NCBI GenBank assembly: GCA_963738615.1
Contig: CAVTXI010000015.1
Span: 70,125 to 134,124, forward strand
Reading direction: 5' to 3'
DNA: 64,000 nucleotides
Source: CAVTWY01 sp963738615
GTDB taxonomy: Bacteria; Pseudomonadota; Gammaproteobacteria; Burkholderiales; Burkholderiaceae_C
Shown piece after piece: positions 1 to 8,494 of this stretch. A program made the translations under genes and the position numbers. How positions within the stretch are numbered: the first letter of the stretch is position 1; every line of letters begins with the position of its first letter. The notes beneath the pieces are model-generated. The model worked only from the letters and a program-made list of their open reading frames with translations, did no database searches and was not told where the DNA came from.

Positions 1-253
1 CGCTTTCGTGCGCATGCGCGAACTCGCCGCGGTGCACAGCGACCTGGCCAAGCGGCTCGACGAGCTCGAAGGCAAGACCGAGGGACTCGCGCTGTCGCAC
101 GACACCTTCAGCCGCAACACACGGCTTCAGCTGAAGCAGCTTTTCGACGCCCTGCGCGAACTCATGACGCCGCCTGATCCGCCCAAGCGACCCATCGGCT
201 TCGTCACGCATGAGGACAAGGCGAAGAAGACCCAGGCCAAGCGCAAGGGGTGA
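1..253 (+). CDS. ORF6N-domain protein, C-terminal part (gene enters from left edge)
   Basis: The reading frame is open to the left edge and stops at 251-253, so only the C-terminal ~83 residues are present. The segment has a heptad-like stretch (LAKRLDELEGKTEGL) followed by FDALRELMTPPDPPKRPIGFV. I recognise that ending from ORF6N-domain proteins, which are phage or plasmid-type DNA-binding proteins common in accessory DNA; the DNA-binding ORF6N domain itself would lie outside the window. The tail ends in a basic run (KKTQAKRKG). The internal ATG at 11-13 is not taken as the start. The same tail recurs twice near 3.4 and 3.6 kb. The family call rests on tail similarity alone. Confidence 0.6.
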   Translation, partial: AFVRMRELAAVHSDLAKRLDELEGKTEGLALSHDTFSRNTRLQLKQLFDALRELMTPPDPPKRPIGFVTHEDKAKKTQAKRKG

Positions 254-345
254 GTGGCGCGCCAGGCCTGTGGGGGCAAAGGCAAGACCTGGTACCAGCT
301 TCTGGTCGGTACCAGCCTCTGGTACTGCCTGGTATTGCCGGTGGC
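127..345 (+). repeat. ORF6N tail plus GGTACC microrepeat, copy 1
   Basis: The DNA for the last ~40 residues of the ORF6N protein and the following ~90 bases recur at 3352-3573 and, in part, at 3574-3672. After the stop there is a shared block (CGCCAGGCCTGTGGGG, GGCAAGACCT) and then degenerate repeats of ~17 bases starting GGTACCAGC at 291 and 308. No gene lies between 254 and 512. Confidence 0.7.
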
Positions 346-512
346 GTCTTTCTAGGGCATCGCGTATCGGCGATTGACGCAGCGCGCCGTCGGGGACGGA
401 GGCACTTTGGACCTTGGACCAAGCCAGACTTGACCAGACCTGGACCTGCCTTACCTTGAACGAAGACGGCCCGAGGCCTCATGTGGGTCAGCGCTAATCG
501 CGATCGGATGCC

Positions 513-2187
513 CTACGCCATGACGAGCACGACTCCAGCCGCCAAGCCCGCCACCGCTCCGTATTCATAATAAGTATAAGCAAATATGCAAGCTCCTACG
601 ACCTGGCAATCGAGACGTGTCAAATTTGCGCATCTCTGACAATTCGTCAATCCATCGTCGGGGGCGCCTTCTGGCAACTCCCACCGCTCACGCGGTCTAT
701 ACGGTCGCGGGTCTCTCGGTTCTCGGTACCATGGGTCTAGTCCGTTCGGATCGGTATATGTGAGCGGGCTTGCGTTCGCGTACAGGTACGTATTGATCCC
801 TCCCGCGAGCCCGATGGGATCGGACTGCACATACCTGCCGATCGTAGCGTCATAGTCCCTGAAGTAGTTGTAGAACAGCCCCGATTCCTGGTCAGCGTAC
901 TGCCCCGGATGCCGCAGGTTGAACGTGAACGCCCCTTGCCCCGCCGGGTTGGTGTTCGCCGCCGTCGTCCCGAACGGCTCGGCCATCCACGTCCAGCGCA
1001 GCACGCCGCTCGGGTTCGTGACGACTCTGGGCGTCTGGATGTGGTCGTTGTGCACGTAGAACACGTTCGGCGGGTTCGTCCCGTTGGGGGTGAACGCCGC
1101 CACCGGCTCGCCGTCGAGCCACACCAGCTCCCGGATCGCGCTGCCGGCGCTGTTGTACTCGCCCAGCAGGCGGCCCTGGGGGTCGTAGACGAAGATCACC
1201 GTGGAGGCCGCGCCCGAGGTGCTGTACTTCCTCGTGCGCTGCCCCAGCGCGTCGTAGGCGTAGGTGGTGGTCACGGTGCCCACGCGCATCGTCGCCAGGC
1301 GGTTCTCGGCGTTGTAGGTGGCCGTGGTGGGGCTCGTGGTCGTGGTGGTGAGCGTGTTGCCGGCGTTGTCGTAGCCGAAGCCCCGGGTGGGGTTGGTGGT
1401 GCCGGTGAGCCGGTTGCTCGTGCTCGGCGTGGTGTAGACGCCCGTCAGGCCGTTGAGGGTCAGGTTCGTGCGGTTGCCGTTGGCGTCGTAGCCGATGCCC
1501 CAGGTGGCGCTGGCGGTGGCGATGCTCGTGAGTCTTGCGAGTTCGTCGTAGCCGAAGCTCTGGTTCAGGCTGGGCACGCTGGCCGCGCTCACGGCGTCGT
1601 AGTGGGTGTAGGCCACGATGCGGTCACCGGCGTCGTAGGTCAGGTCGCGGATGGTGTTGCCCAGACGGTAGCGCACGATCCTGCCCCATTCGTCGCGGCT
1701 GCGCTCGTGGGGTTGGTTGGCGCCGCCCGCGAGCCCCCACTGCCAGGACTTGACGGCGCCGAACGGCTCCCACTGGATGGCGCTGAGCAGCGTCACCGGG
1801 GTGGCGGTGGCGTTGGCCTCGAGCGTCACGTTGTCGATCTGGCCGTCGAGGTAGCCGTACGTGACGACGCGCCCCGAGGGGATAGGTGATGGTGGCGGGC
1901 TTGCCGGCGTCGTTGTAGGTGTAGGCCACCGTGTGGGTGCGCGCGGCGTTGTTGGCGCCGGTTTGGCCGTTGACGACCTGGGTGGCGCTGGTGATGCGGC
2001 CCTCGTCGTCGTAGGCGTAGCGGCTGGTGCCGGTGGGCGCGGTGGTGCTGGTGAGCTGGCCGACTCCGTTGGTGAAGCCCGCGTCGGTCTGGTCGTAGGT
2101 GTAGGTGTAGGCGCGCGCCGCGGCGGTGCCGAGCTTGTGCGACGCCGAGCTCAGGCGGTTGAGTTCGTCGTAGGTGAAGGTGGTGAC
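513..2187 (-). pseudogene. Orphan Rhs core fragment with tip 1, truncated and frame-broken
   Basis: This is a truncated Rhs (YD-repeat) polymorphic toxin segment. Many YD-type repeats are visible (YDELARL, YDANGNR, YNAENRLATM, YDALGQRTRK, YDPQGRLLGEY), followed by the conserved Rhs core end (NYFRDYDATIGRYVQSDPIGLAGGINTYLYANASPL). The tip after DPNGLDPW is a short variable C-terminus with a CQRCANLTRLDC cluster and a hydrophobic Gly/Ala end. A frame break near 1880 separates the first repeats from the rest, and homology stops abruptly at about 2187, so there is no N-terminal Rhs part. It is ~97% identical to the copies at 4.4-5.3 and 6.4-8.1 kb by eye. No plausible immunity gene follows the tip. 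It is probably a displaced module, silent unless recombined into a full rhs gene. Confidence 0.75.
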
Positions 2188-2270
2188 CTGCTGATACGAC
2201 GCTGACGGTTGACTGGTTGACTGACCGATCGAGGCTTGGCCTCGACCGCGCCCCGTCGATCAGCTCGGTG

Positions 2271-2723
2271 TCAGAGTTTCGTCAGGCCTTGGTCTGGATC
2301 GGTGAAGTACAGCTCGACCAGGGCCGTCGTCCAGGTGGCCACGCCGGTACCGAAGAAGTCCCGGTCCTCGGTCCAGATCGGGCAGTTCAGCAGCAGGGCG
2401 CAGGCCAGGACCGGCCAATCGTCGGGATCACGCGGGCCGATGCGCGCCAGCGCTGTCGACTTCATGGTTTCGTACTCGGTTTGATCCACGATCTGCACCG
2501 CCGTTTGCAGCGCTCCCAGCTTCTCGAGCGACGCCTGCAGCGCGCGCAAGTCACCTCGTTTCGTCAGCACAGCGGCCAAGTGCTCGCGCACGTCGTCGAA
2601 CGCCACGTCCGGCGCCAAGAAGGCCACCTGCGGTGCAAAGTCCTCGAGCAATCGGGCCGCCCTGCGGCCGAGCACGGCGCGCATCAGCACATTCGCGTCA
2701 AGGACGATGGTGCGCGGTGTCAC
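2271..2723 (-). CDS. PIN-domain toxin (VapC-like)
   Basis: This 150-residue PIN-fold protein is a likely ribonuclease toxin of a type II toxin-antitoxin pair. Acidic residues expected of the PIN active site are visible: D in VLDANVLM near the N-terminus, acidic residues in DPDDWPVLA near residue 100 and TEDRDFFGTG near residue 115. It starts at 2723, where its ATG overlaps the stop of the antitoxin gene by four bases, indicating translational coupling. The pair sits between two Rhs fragments in a rearranged region. The family is clear; the RNA target is unknown. Confidence 0.8.
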   Translation of the reverse strand: MTPRTIVLDANVLMRAVLGRRAARLLEDFAPQVAFLAPDVAFDDVREHLAAVLTKRGDLRALQASLEKLGALQTAVQIVDQTEYETMKSTALARIGPRDPDDWPVLACALLLNCPIWTEDRDFFGTGVATWTTALVELYFTDPDQGLTKL

Positions 2724-2995
2724 GTCCGTGCGCGTCGGCGTGCTGCTGCGCCTTTGCGCAGGGCATCGAAGTCTTGAACGGCCGCTTCGACATCATCCTC
2801 GGTCAGCGACATGATGGATTCCAGCTTGTCGGCGGCATCACGCAGCGCCTGCAGATCGGCCAGCGCCGGGCGTGCGGTGGGGATGAAGTAGCCTACCGTT
2901 TGGCCGTGCCGCGTGACCGCAACAGGCTGCTTGTTGTCGATGAACTCGGCCAGGCCAGCGCGGAACTCGCGGATGCCGACAGACTTGGTTTCCAT
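2720..2995 (-). CDS. Phd/YefM-family antitoxin
   Basis: This 91-residue protein begins METKSVGIREFRAGLAEF, the usual start of Phd/YefM antitoxins, with VAVTRHGQTVGYF forming the beta part of the DNA-binding domain. The C-terminal half is helical and charged, as expected for the toxin-wrapping segment, and ends in a basic run (AARRRART). The start at 2995 is chosen because the family begins here and GGAG precedes it by about 10 bases. It would neutralise the PIN toxin encoded directly downstream and autoregulate the operon. Confidence 0.8.
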   Translation of the reverse strand: METKSVGIREFRAGLAEFIDNKQPVAVTRHGQTVGYFIPTARPALADLQALRDAADKLESIMSLTEDDVEAAVQDFDALRKGAAARRRART

Positions 2996-3351
2996 GGAGT
3001 GCTCCAGGCAGTGGGCGACAGTCGCCGGTGCAGGAGTGTGAATCATCGTGTACACAAAAGCAAGGGCAGGGTCGTACAGGACCTGGGCCCACGGCACCAC
3101 GCCACCACGCCACGCATCACAACGCGCGCCTCCTCATGCAAAAGAGCCCGGCGCACCCTGAGCGGCACGCGCGCTTGCTGCAAAGCGCCGCGTCGCGGCG
3201 CGTCCATTCGGTCCATTGACGAGCCTCCCTTGACTACTCGGATGCTTCTGCACTTCTGCATCTCGGTTCTCGGCCCTGCACGCCCCGACAACCTGGTGAA
3301 GTCGGTCGGCTCCAATCCGGTTCCGGTAGGGCCGGCCGCAATACCCGCGCC
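2996..3351. other. Gene-free stretch upstream of the PIN/antitoxin pair
   Basis: No convincing gene on either strand. It must contain the promoter of the minus-strand antitoxin-toxin operon, but no strong -35/-10 pair stands out. The right part runs into a duplicated ORF6N tail. Confidence 0.5.
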
Positions 3352-3573
3352 CAGTTGAAGCCGGTGTTCGACGCCCTGCGTGAACTCATGACGCCGCCCG
3401 ATCCGCCCAAGCGACCCGTCGGCTTCGTCACGCACGACGATAAGGGACCAAGCACAAGGGGTGAGTGGCCCGTGGCCCGCCAGGCCTGTGGGGCAAAGGC
3501 AAGACCTGGTACCGGCCTCTTCGGGTACCGGCCTCTTCGTGGTACCGGCCTCCTCGGTACCGGCCTCCTCGGT
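3352..3573 (+). repeat. ORF6N tail plus GGTACC microrepeat, copy 2
   Basis: This encodes VFDALRELMTPPDPPKRPVGFV without any upstream part of the gene, followed by the same post-stop block as copy 1. It then has four direct repeats of 15-17 bases, GGTACCGGCCTCTTCG (3508), the same plus T (3524), and GGTACCGGCCTCCTC twice (3541, 3556). It is a non-functional duplicate. Confidence 0.75.
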
Positions 3574-3672
3574 TGAAGCAGGTGTTCGACGCCCTGCGCG
3601 AACTCATGACGCCGCCCGATCCGCCCAAGCGATCCATCGGGTTCGTCACGCACGAGGACAAGACCTGGTAAA
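3574..3672 (+). repeat. ORF6N tail, copy 3
   Basis: A third copy of the ORF6N C-terminal segment (VFDALRELMTPPDPPKRSIGFV) follows directly on the last GGTACC unit and ends at a TAA after HEDKTW. It is a duplicate scar without the rest of the gene. Bases 3673-3760 hold no gene. Confidence 0.7.
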
Positions 3673-3760
3673 GACTGGTCGAGCGTGGCTGCGGCGTGCC
3701 GGTGGGGATGTCGTGGGCGGGCGGACCGATCCGGACCAATCCCCCTTCTTCCGCGATCGG

Positions 3761-4117
3761 TCACTTAGTCAAATACTGCAGAAAGCTGCGCACGGAACCA
3801 ACAAGTGCGCGGAGAAGAAATGCGTATCCGATTGAAATTAGAACACACTCGAAAGTACCAGCTCGCTCGCTAAGAACTAAGATATTAAGTGGGGATGGAT
3901 CGCGCCACTGGAATATCGCGTTCATCACGCAGGCAATTACAATCCAAGAGACACCAATTTTCGCGGAGAAGGTGATGTCTTGCCTGGCAGCCGGAATGCC
4001 GAGCGAGACAAAGGCGATCACAACGATTAATCCCAGGATCGCAGGGTGCAACTCACTCACTATGGTGCTCCAAAGTCTGAGCTTCCGTGTCCGTCGCCTG
4101 GGCAGTATGGATCGCAC
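3761..4117 (-). CDS. Small membrane protein, putative immunity protein for Rhs tip 2
   Basis: This is a 118-residue protein with about three hydrophobic segments: LGLIVVIAFVSLGIPA near residue 30, IGVSWIVIACVMNAIF near 53, and a third near 95 (VLISIGYAFLLRAL). It has a basic N-terminus (RRRTRKLRLW). I recognise no family. Its start lies 58 bases inside the end of Rhs copy 2 on the same strand, the layout expected of an immunity gene coupled to an Rhs C-terminal toxin. The tip of Rhs copy 2 is itself hydrophobic, so a membrane immunity protein would fit. The role is inferred from position only. Confidence 0.5.
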   Translation of the reverse strand: MRSILPRRRTRKLRLWSTIVSELHPAILGLIVVIAFVSLGIPAARQDITFSAKIGVSWIVIACVMNAIFQWRDPSPLNILVLSERAGTFECVLISIGYAFLLRALVGSVRSFLQYLTK

Positions 4118-5263
4118 TCACGCTTACATGTCAGGTAAATGCCGAAAGCAGATGCCGGTATGAAGTAGGGCACCCAATAGTTAAACCAAGCCCAACCATA
4201 GGCGGCGCCGACATATCCTCTGCTGGCTACACCTTGCGCTATGCCTTCGGCGGCCGCTGTTTTCACGCCCCCTAAAGCGCCACCATAGATGAGGCATTTC
4301 TCCATGCAACTCAGAGGCTGCGGCGGCGCTGGTGGTTGCTTGGAACACCATGCGTCTAGGCCTGCTGCGGCGCACATGTAGTACTGCTCTCCGCGAGGAT
4401 CGACGAAGCTTAGTGGGTTGCCGCCAACATACGCGTACGTGTTGATGCCACCTTCGAGCCCTATCGGATCGGATTGGGCGTACCTGCCGACGGTGGCGTC
4501 ATAGTCCCTGAAGTAGTTGTAAAAGAGCCCCGACTCGCTGTCGGCGTACTGCCCCGGATGCCGCAGGTTGAAGGTGAACGCCCCTTGCCCCGCGGGGTTC
4601 GTGTTCGCCGCCGTCGTCCCGAACGGCTCGGCCATCCACGTCCAGCGCAGCACGCCGCTCGGGTTCGTGACGACTCTGGGCGTCTGGATGTGGTCGTTGT
4701 GCACGTAGAACACGTTCGGCGGGTTCGACCCGTTGGGGGTGAACACCGCCACCGGCTCGCCGTCGAGCCACGCCAGCTCCCGGATCGCGGTGCCGGCGCT
4801 GTTGTACTCGCCCAGAAGGCGCCCCTGGGGTCGTAGACGAAGATCACCGTGGAGGCCGCGCCCGAGGTGCTGAACTTCCGCGTGCGCTGCCCCAGCGCGT
4901 CGTAGGCGTAGGTGGTGGTCACGCTGCCCACGCGCATCGTCGCCAGGCGGTTCTCGGCGTTGTAGGTGGCCGTGGTGGGGCTCGTGGTCGTGGTGGTGAG
5001 CGTGTTGCCGGCGTTGTCGTAGCCGAAGCCGCGCGTGGGGTTGGTGGTGCCGGTGAGCCGGTTGCTCGTGCTCGGCGTGGTGTAGATGCCCGTCAGGCCG
5101 TTGAGGGTCAGGCTCGTGCGGTTGCCGTTGGCGTCATAGCCGATGCCCCAGGTGGCGGTGGCGGTGGTGATGCTGCTCAGGCGGGCGAGTTCGTCGTAGC
5201 CGAAGCTCTGGTTCAGGCTGGGCACGCTGGCCGCGCTCACGGCGTCGTAGTGGGTGTAGGCCA
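4060..5263 (-). pseudogene. Orphan Rhs core fragment with tip 2, frame-broken
   Basis: This is a second Rhs segment, near-identical to copies 1 and 3 from THYDAVSAASVPSL through the core end at DPIGLEGGINTYAYVGGNPLSF. Then comes a distinct C-terminal tip of ~100 residues with several cysteines (CAAAGLDAWC, CMEKCLIYGG, CKRECDPYC) and Gly/Ala-rich hydrophobic stretches. A one-base break near 4835 divides it. Homology to copy 3 stops exactly before AGDRI at about 5263, where unrelated sequence begins, so the N-terminal portion is missing. The overlapping downstream membrane gene is the presumed immunity partner. Bases 5264-5456 hold no clear gene. Confidence 0.75.
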
Positions 5264-5456
5264 CGAAGAATGAATCTCGCGAAAGCCGCTTCAAAAGCGA
5301 AACCCCAGCGCTCGCGAGCCAGGTTTTTCAACAGCCTGCTAAGCGCGCGGACGGCGAAGACAAGACCGACGACTATTGAAAGGGTAGCAATTGCGCCTTC
5401 CGAGAAACGGAGACCCCAACACCGGCGCCCCGACTTTCCTCAGCGGTCTGGGGACT

Positions 5457-6044
5457 TCACGGTGACCTGTTCAGGTTGTATCTTGCCCAATCTCTGACAC
5501 TGGGATTGGAATCTCGGGAGAGTCTACGGAGTGTTTTCGTCGCAGCATCGTTGTTCAGAAAATGTCCTAGGCTGGCAGCAACCGACTCTCGGACTGTTGA
5601 TGAATTATGGCGAGCAAAGCTGATAATCAATTGAATAGACGCAGTACTTCGAAGATGACCGAGGGCAGCGATGGCCGTGGCGATAACAGTTATCGATCGA
5701 TCAGTCATGAGACACTGCTCTAATAATGGAATCGACGCCGATTTATACGGTAATTTTGGCGTCCCTAATTGACCTAACACAAACGCCGCGATCTCTCGCT
5801 CTCTCGCCGAAGCACCTTTGAGCAACTGTACACAATAGTGGAGAGTATCAATTTCACCCCGCATCTGTGTTTCTCGTGCGGCGGCTGACCGAACAGTATT
5901 ACTCGGATCTGAAAGTAGGGGAAGCAAGGCGCTCGATGAGTATTGTTTCAGTGCTTGATAGACGAGCACACCAAGCGTCGAGTCGTCAGCCGCGGCAATG
6001 CCGATCATGTTTTTCAGTTCCAGCGTGAGTGCCTGCATCCCCAA
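5457..6044 (-). CDS. HEAT-repeat protein, putative immunity protein for Rhs tip 3
   Basis: This 195-residue protein is built of HEAT-like helical repeats: ALLPLLSDPSNTVRSAAARE, a second at residues ~80-100 (REREIAAFVLGQLGT), a third (ATAIAALGHLRS), a fourth (STVRESVAASLGHFLN) and a fifth (NPSVRDWARYNL). HEAT/PBS-lyase repeat proteins are a recurring class of immunity proteins in polymorphic toxin loci. It overlaps the end of Rhs copy 3 by 31 bases on the same strand, supporting a toxin-immunity pair. Its base composition is clearly lower in GC than the surrounding genes, suggesting transfer. Immunity function is inferred. Confidence 0.6.
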   Translation of the reverse strand: MGMQALTLELKNMIGIAAADDSTLGVLVYQALKQYSSSALLPLLSDPSNTVRSAAARETQMRGEIDTLHYCVQLLKGASAREREIAAFVLGQLGTPKLPYKSASIPLLEQCLMTDRSITVIATAIAALGHLRSTASIQLIISFARHNSSTVRESVAASLGHFLNNDAATKTLRRLSRDSNPSVRDWARYNLNRSP

Positions 6045-8068
6045 GCTTTCGCGTGCTTTTTTACGCGAGCCGGTGGATATTTATGCCCATTCTGTTCGAG
6101 CCATTCACACTTTTCGGGAGGCCTTTGCCCGCACAGTATTGCAGCGCTTTTATCTTTTTCGTAATCTTGTTGAATTTCCGTGTCCACCTGTCTCCCCGGG
6201 GCGACAAGCATCGGCTCCGGGAGCGTCGGCTCTGCAGTTGACGGCGGGACAACTAGCGGGGGCAGCAGTGGATAGGTTCTTGGTGGCACTACCGGGGGCA
6301 AGTCTGGATTCGGGATTGGATCTGGTGCCCATCGGCAGCCCCCAAAAGGAAAATAGCACACCCAGACGAGACCAGACGGATCGATGTAGCTTAGAGGATT
6401 CCCGCTGACATACGCATATGTATTGATCCCCCCCGCGAGCCCGATGGGATCGGATTGCACATACCTCCCACTCGTCGCATCGTAGTCCCTGAAGTAGTTG
6501 TAGAACAGTCCCGATTCTTGGTCAGCGTACTGCCCCGGATGCCGCAGGTTGAACGTGAACGCCCCTTGCCCCGCCGGGTTCGTGTTCGCCGCCGTCGACC
6601 CGAACGGCTCGGCCATCCACGTCCAGCGCAGCACGCCGCTCGGGTTCGTGACGACTCTGGGCGTCTGGATGTGGTCGTTGTGCACGTAGAACACGTTCGG
6701 CGGGTTCGTCCCGTTGGGGGTGAACGCCGCCACCGGCTCGCCGTCGAGCCACACCAGCTCCCGGATCGCGCTGCCGGCGCTGTTGTACTCGCCCAGCAGG
6801 CGGCCCTGGGGGTCGTAGACGAAGATCACCGTGGAGGCCGCGCCCGAGGTGCTGTACTTCCTCGTGCGCTGCCCCAGCGCGTCGTAGGCGTAGGTGGTGG
6901 TCACGGTGCCCACGCGCATCGTCGCCAGGCGGTTCTCGGCGTTGTAGGTGGCCGTGGTGGGGCTCGTGGTCGTGGTGGTGAGCGTGTTGCCGGCGTTGTC
7001 GTAGCCGAAGCCCCGGGTGGGGTTGGTGGTGCCGGTGAGCCGGTTGCTCGTGCTCGGCGTGGTGTAGGTGCCCGTCAGGCCGTTGAGGGTCAGGCTCGTG
7101 CGGTTGCCGTTGGCGTCGTAGCCGATGCCCCAGGTGGCGGTGGCGGTGGTGATGCTCGTGAGTCTTGCGAGTTCGTCGTAGCCGAAGCTCTGGTTCAGGC
7201 TGGGCACGCTGGCCGCGCTCACGGCGTCGTAGTGGGTGTAGGCCACGATGCGGTCACCGGCGTCGTAGGTCAGGTCGCGGATGGTGCTGCCCAGGCGGTA
7301 GCGCACGATCCTGCCCCATTCGTCGCGGCTGCGCTCGTGGGGTTGGTTGGCGCCGCTGGTGAGCCTCCATTGCCAGGATTTGACGGCGCCGAAGGGTTCC
7401 CACTGGATGGCGCTGAGCAGCGTCACCGGGGTGGCGGTGGCGTTGGCCTCGAGCGTCACGTTGTCGATCTGGCCGTCGAGGTAGTGGTAGCTGACGACGC
7501 GCCCCGAGGGGTAGGTGATGGAGGTGGGCTTGCCGGCGTCGTTGTAGGTGTAGGCCACCGTGTGGGTGCGCGCGGCGTTGTTGGCGCCGGTTTGGCCGTT
7601 GACGACCTGGGTGGCGCTGGTGATGCGGCCCTCGTCGTCGTAGGCGTAGCGGCTGGTGCCGGTGGGCGCGGTGGTGCTGGTGAGCTGGCCGACTCCGTTG
7701 GTGAAGCCCGCGCCGGTCTGGTCGTAGGTGTAGATGTAGGCGCGCGCCGCGGCGGTGCCGAGCTTGTGCGACGCCGAGCTCAGGCGGTTGAGTTCGTCCC
7801 AGGTGAAGGTGGTGACGACGCCGCGGCTGTCGGTGCGGGTTTTGAGGTTGCCGGCCGCGTCGTAGGTGTGGCTGGCCGTGCCGGTGTCGGGGCTCGACAG
7901 GCTGGTGCCGTCGCCCAGGCCGTTGCGCGGGTACTGGGTGACGAGCCGCTTGGGGTCGGTGACCTTGGTGAGGTCGTCGCGGCCGCTGTATTCGAGGTCC
8001 GTTTGTCCGTTCTTCGCATCCACGGTGCGGATGCGCCGGTCCAGCCGGTCGGGGGTGTGGGTAATCAC
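6014..8068 (-). CDS. Orphan Rhs core segment with tip 3 (longest copy)
   Basis: This is the longest Rhs segment, ~685 residues of Rhs-like sequence from about 8068 to the stop at 6014. YD repeats run from the N-side (VDAKNGQTDLEYSGRDDL, YDAAGNLKTRTDSRG) to the core end at DPIGLAGGINTYAYVSGNPLSY. The tip after DPSGLVWVC has a proline-rich linker (PPVVPPRTYPLLPPLVVPP) and a final basic Cys-containing domain of ~60 residues ending KAWGCRHSRW, which I cannot assign to a toxin family. The frame continues open to 8338, but that part is antisense of an inverted Rhs scrap, so no true start is seen. The HEAT-repeat gene overlapping its end is the likely immunity gene. Confidence 0.7.
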   Translation of the reverse strand: MITHTPDRLDRRIRTVDAKNGQTDLEYSGRDDLTKVTDPKRLVTQYPRNGLGDGTSLSSPDTGTASHTYDAAGNLKTRTDSRGVVTTFTWDELNRLSSASHKLGTAAARAYIYTYDQTGAGFTNGVGQLTSTTAPTGTSRYAYDDEGRITSATQVVNGQTGANNAARTHTVAYTYNDAGKPTSITYPSGRVVSYHYLDGQIDNVTLEANATATPVTLLSAIQWEPFGAVKSWQWRLTSGANQPHERSRDEWGRIVRYRLGSTIRDLTYDAGDRIVAYTHYDAVSAASVPSLNQSFGYDELARLTSITTATATWGIGYDANGNRTSLTLNGLTGTYTTPSTSNRLTGTTNPTRGFGYDNAGNTLTTTTTSPTTATYNAENRLATMRVGTVTTTYAYDALGQRTRKYSTSGAASTVIFVYDPQGRLLGEYNSAGSAIRELVWLDGEPVAAFTPNGTNPPNVFYVHNDHIQTPRVVTNPSGVLRWTWMAEPFGSTAANTNPAGQGAFTFNLRHPGQYADQESGLFYNYFRDYDATSGRYVQSDPIGLAGGINTYAYVSGNPLSYIDPSGLVWVCYFPFGGCRWAPDPIPNPDLPPVVPPRTYPLLPPLVVPPSTAEPTLPEPMLVAPGRQVDTEIQQDYEKDKSAAILCGQRPPEKCEWLEQNGHKYPPARVKKHAKAWGCRHSRWN

Positions 8069-8204
8069 GAGAAGATCACCCAGCCCGACGCGAGCTGGAT
8101 CGGCTACGACTACGACGACGCGCACCGCCAGATCGCCGCCTACGACAACCGCGGCAACCGCATCGGCTACGTGCTCGACAACGCCGGCACCGTCACGCAG
8201 CAGG
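8069..8204 (+). pseudogene. Inverted Rhs scrap
   Basis: About 45 codons on the plus strand read as Rhs repeat sequence (ITQPDASWIGYDYDDAHRQI, YDNRGNRIGYVLDNAG), a module that normally lies before the first repeat of copy 3 on the same strand. Here it is in opposite orientation and abuts copy 3 head to head near 8068. It has no start or stop of its own. It marks an inversion breakpoint or an assembly join. Confidence 0.6.
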
Positions 8205-8358
8205 TCCATCGTTTCGAGTTGAGCGCGTCGCCCTCGCACGACCGGGCTCGGCAATGCGCGCTTCGGCACGCCGAACCCAGTGACCTCGGCGCGCCGAAAC
8301 TCCAACGCCTGCGCGCCGGCTCCCCACGAGCCGGCCACATCGCCGATTCAGACCCCTC

Positions 8359-8415
8359 CCAGGCTCTATCCTCGTTGGAGTCTCGCGCCCGGCTCCAGGC
8401 TCATACCTCGTTGGA
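8359..8415 (+). repeat. Pair of 21-base direct repeats
   Basis: CCAGGCTCTATCCTCGTTGG and CCAGGCTCATACCTCGTTGG (each followed by A) start at 8359 and 8395, period 36. They lie between the Rhs scrap and the protease operon, a region otherwise without genes. Function unknown. Confidence 0.5.
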
Positions 8416-8494
8416 CAAGACCAGGCCGCGCAGAGATGGCTTTGGCGTGCTACCTTGCGTCTGCGAGGGGCACCGTCGCACCCCAGGAGAGACC

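Noticed and set aside
909..1889. Long plus-strand frames opposite the Rhs copies (also in 6455-8100)
   Set aside because: They are antisense of the YD-repeat coding sequence: Arg/Gly/Val-rich, repeated in every Rhs copy and without family resemblance.
3508..3572. Four GGTACC-headed direct repeats as a CRISPR array
   Set aside because: Units are contiguous, 15-17 bases, without spacers or cas genes.
5264..5456. A short gene or IS end between Rhs copy 2 and the HEAT gene
   Set aside because: Frames here are short and without recognisable motifs; a segment resembling a transposon end was too weak to claim.
6455..8494. N-terminal two thirds of the very long plus-strand frame that ends in the protease
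   Set aside because: It is Rhs antisense plus the inverted Rhs scrap; the protease proper starts at 8495 with a good ribosome-binding site.
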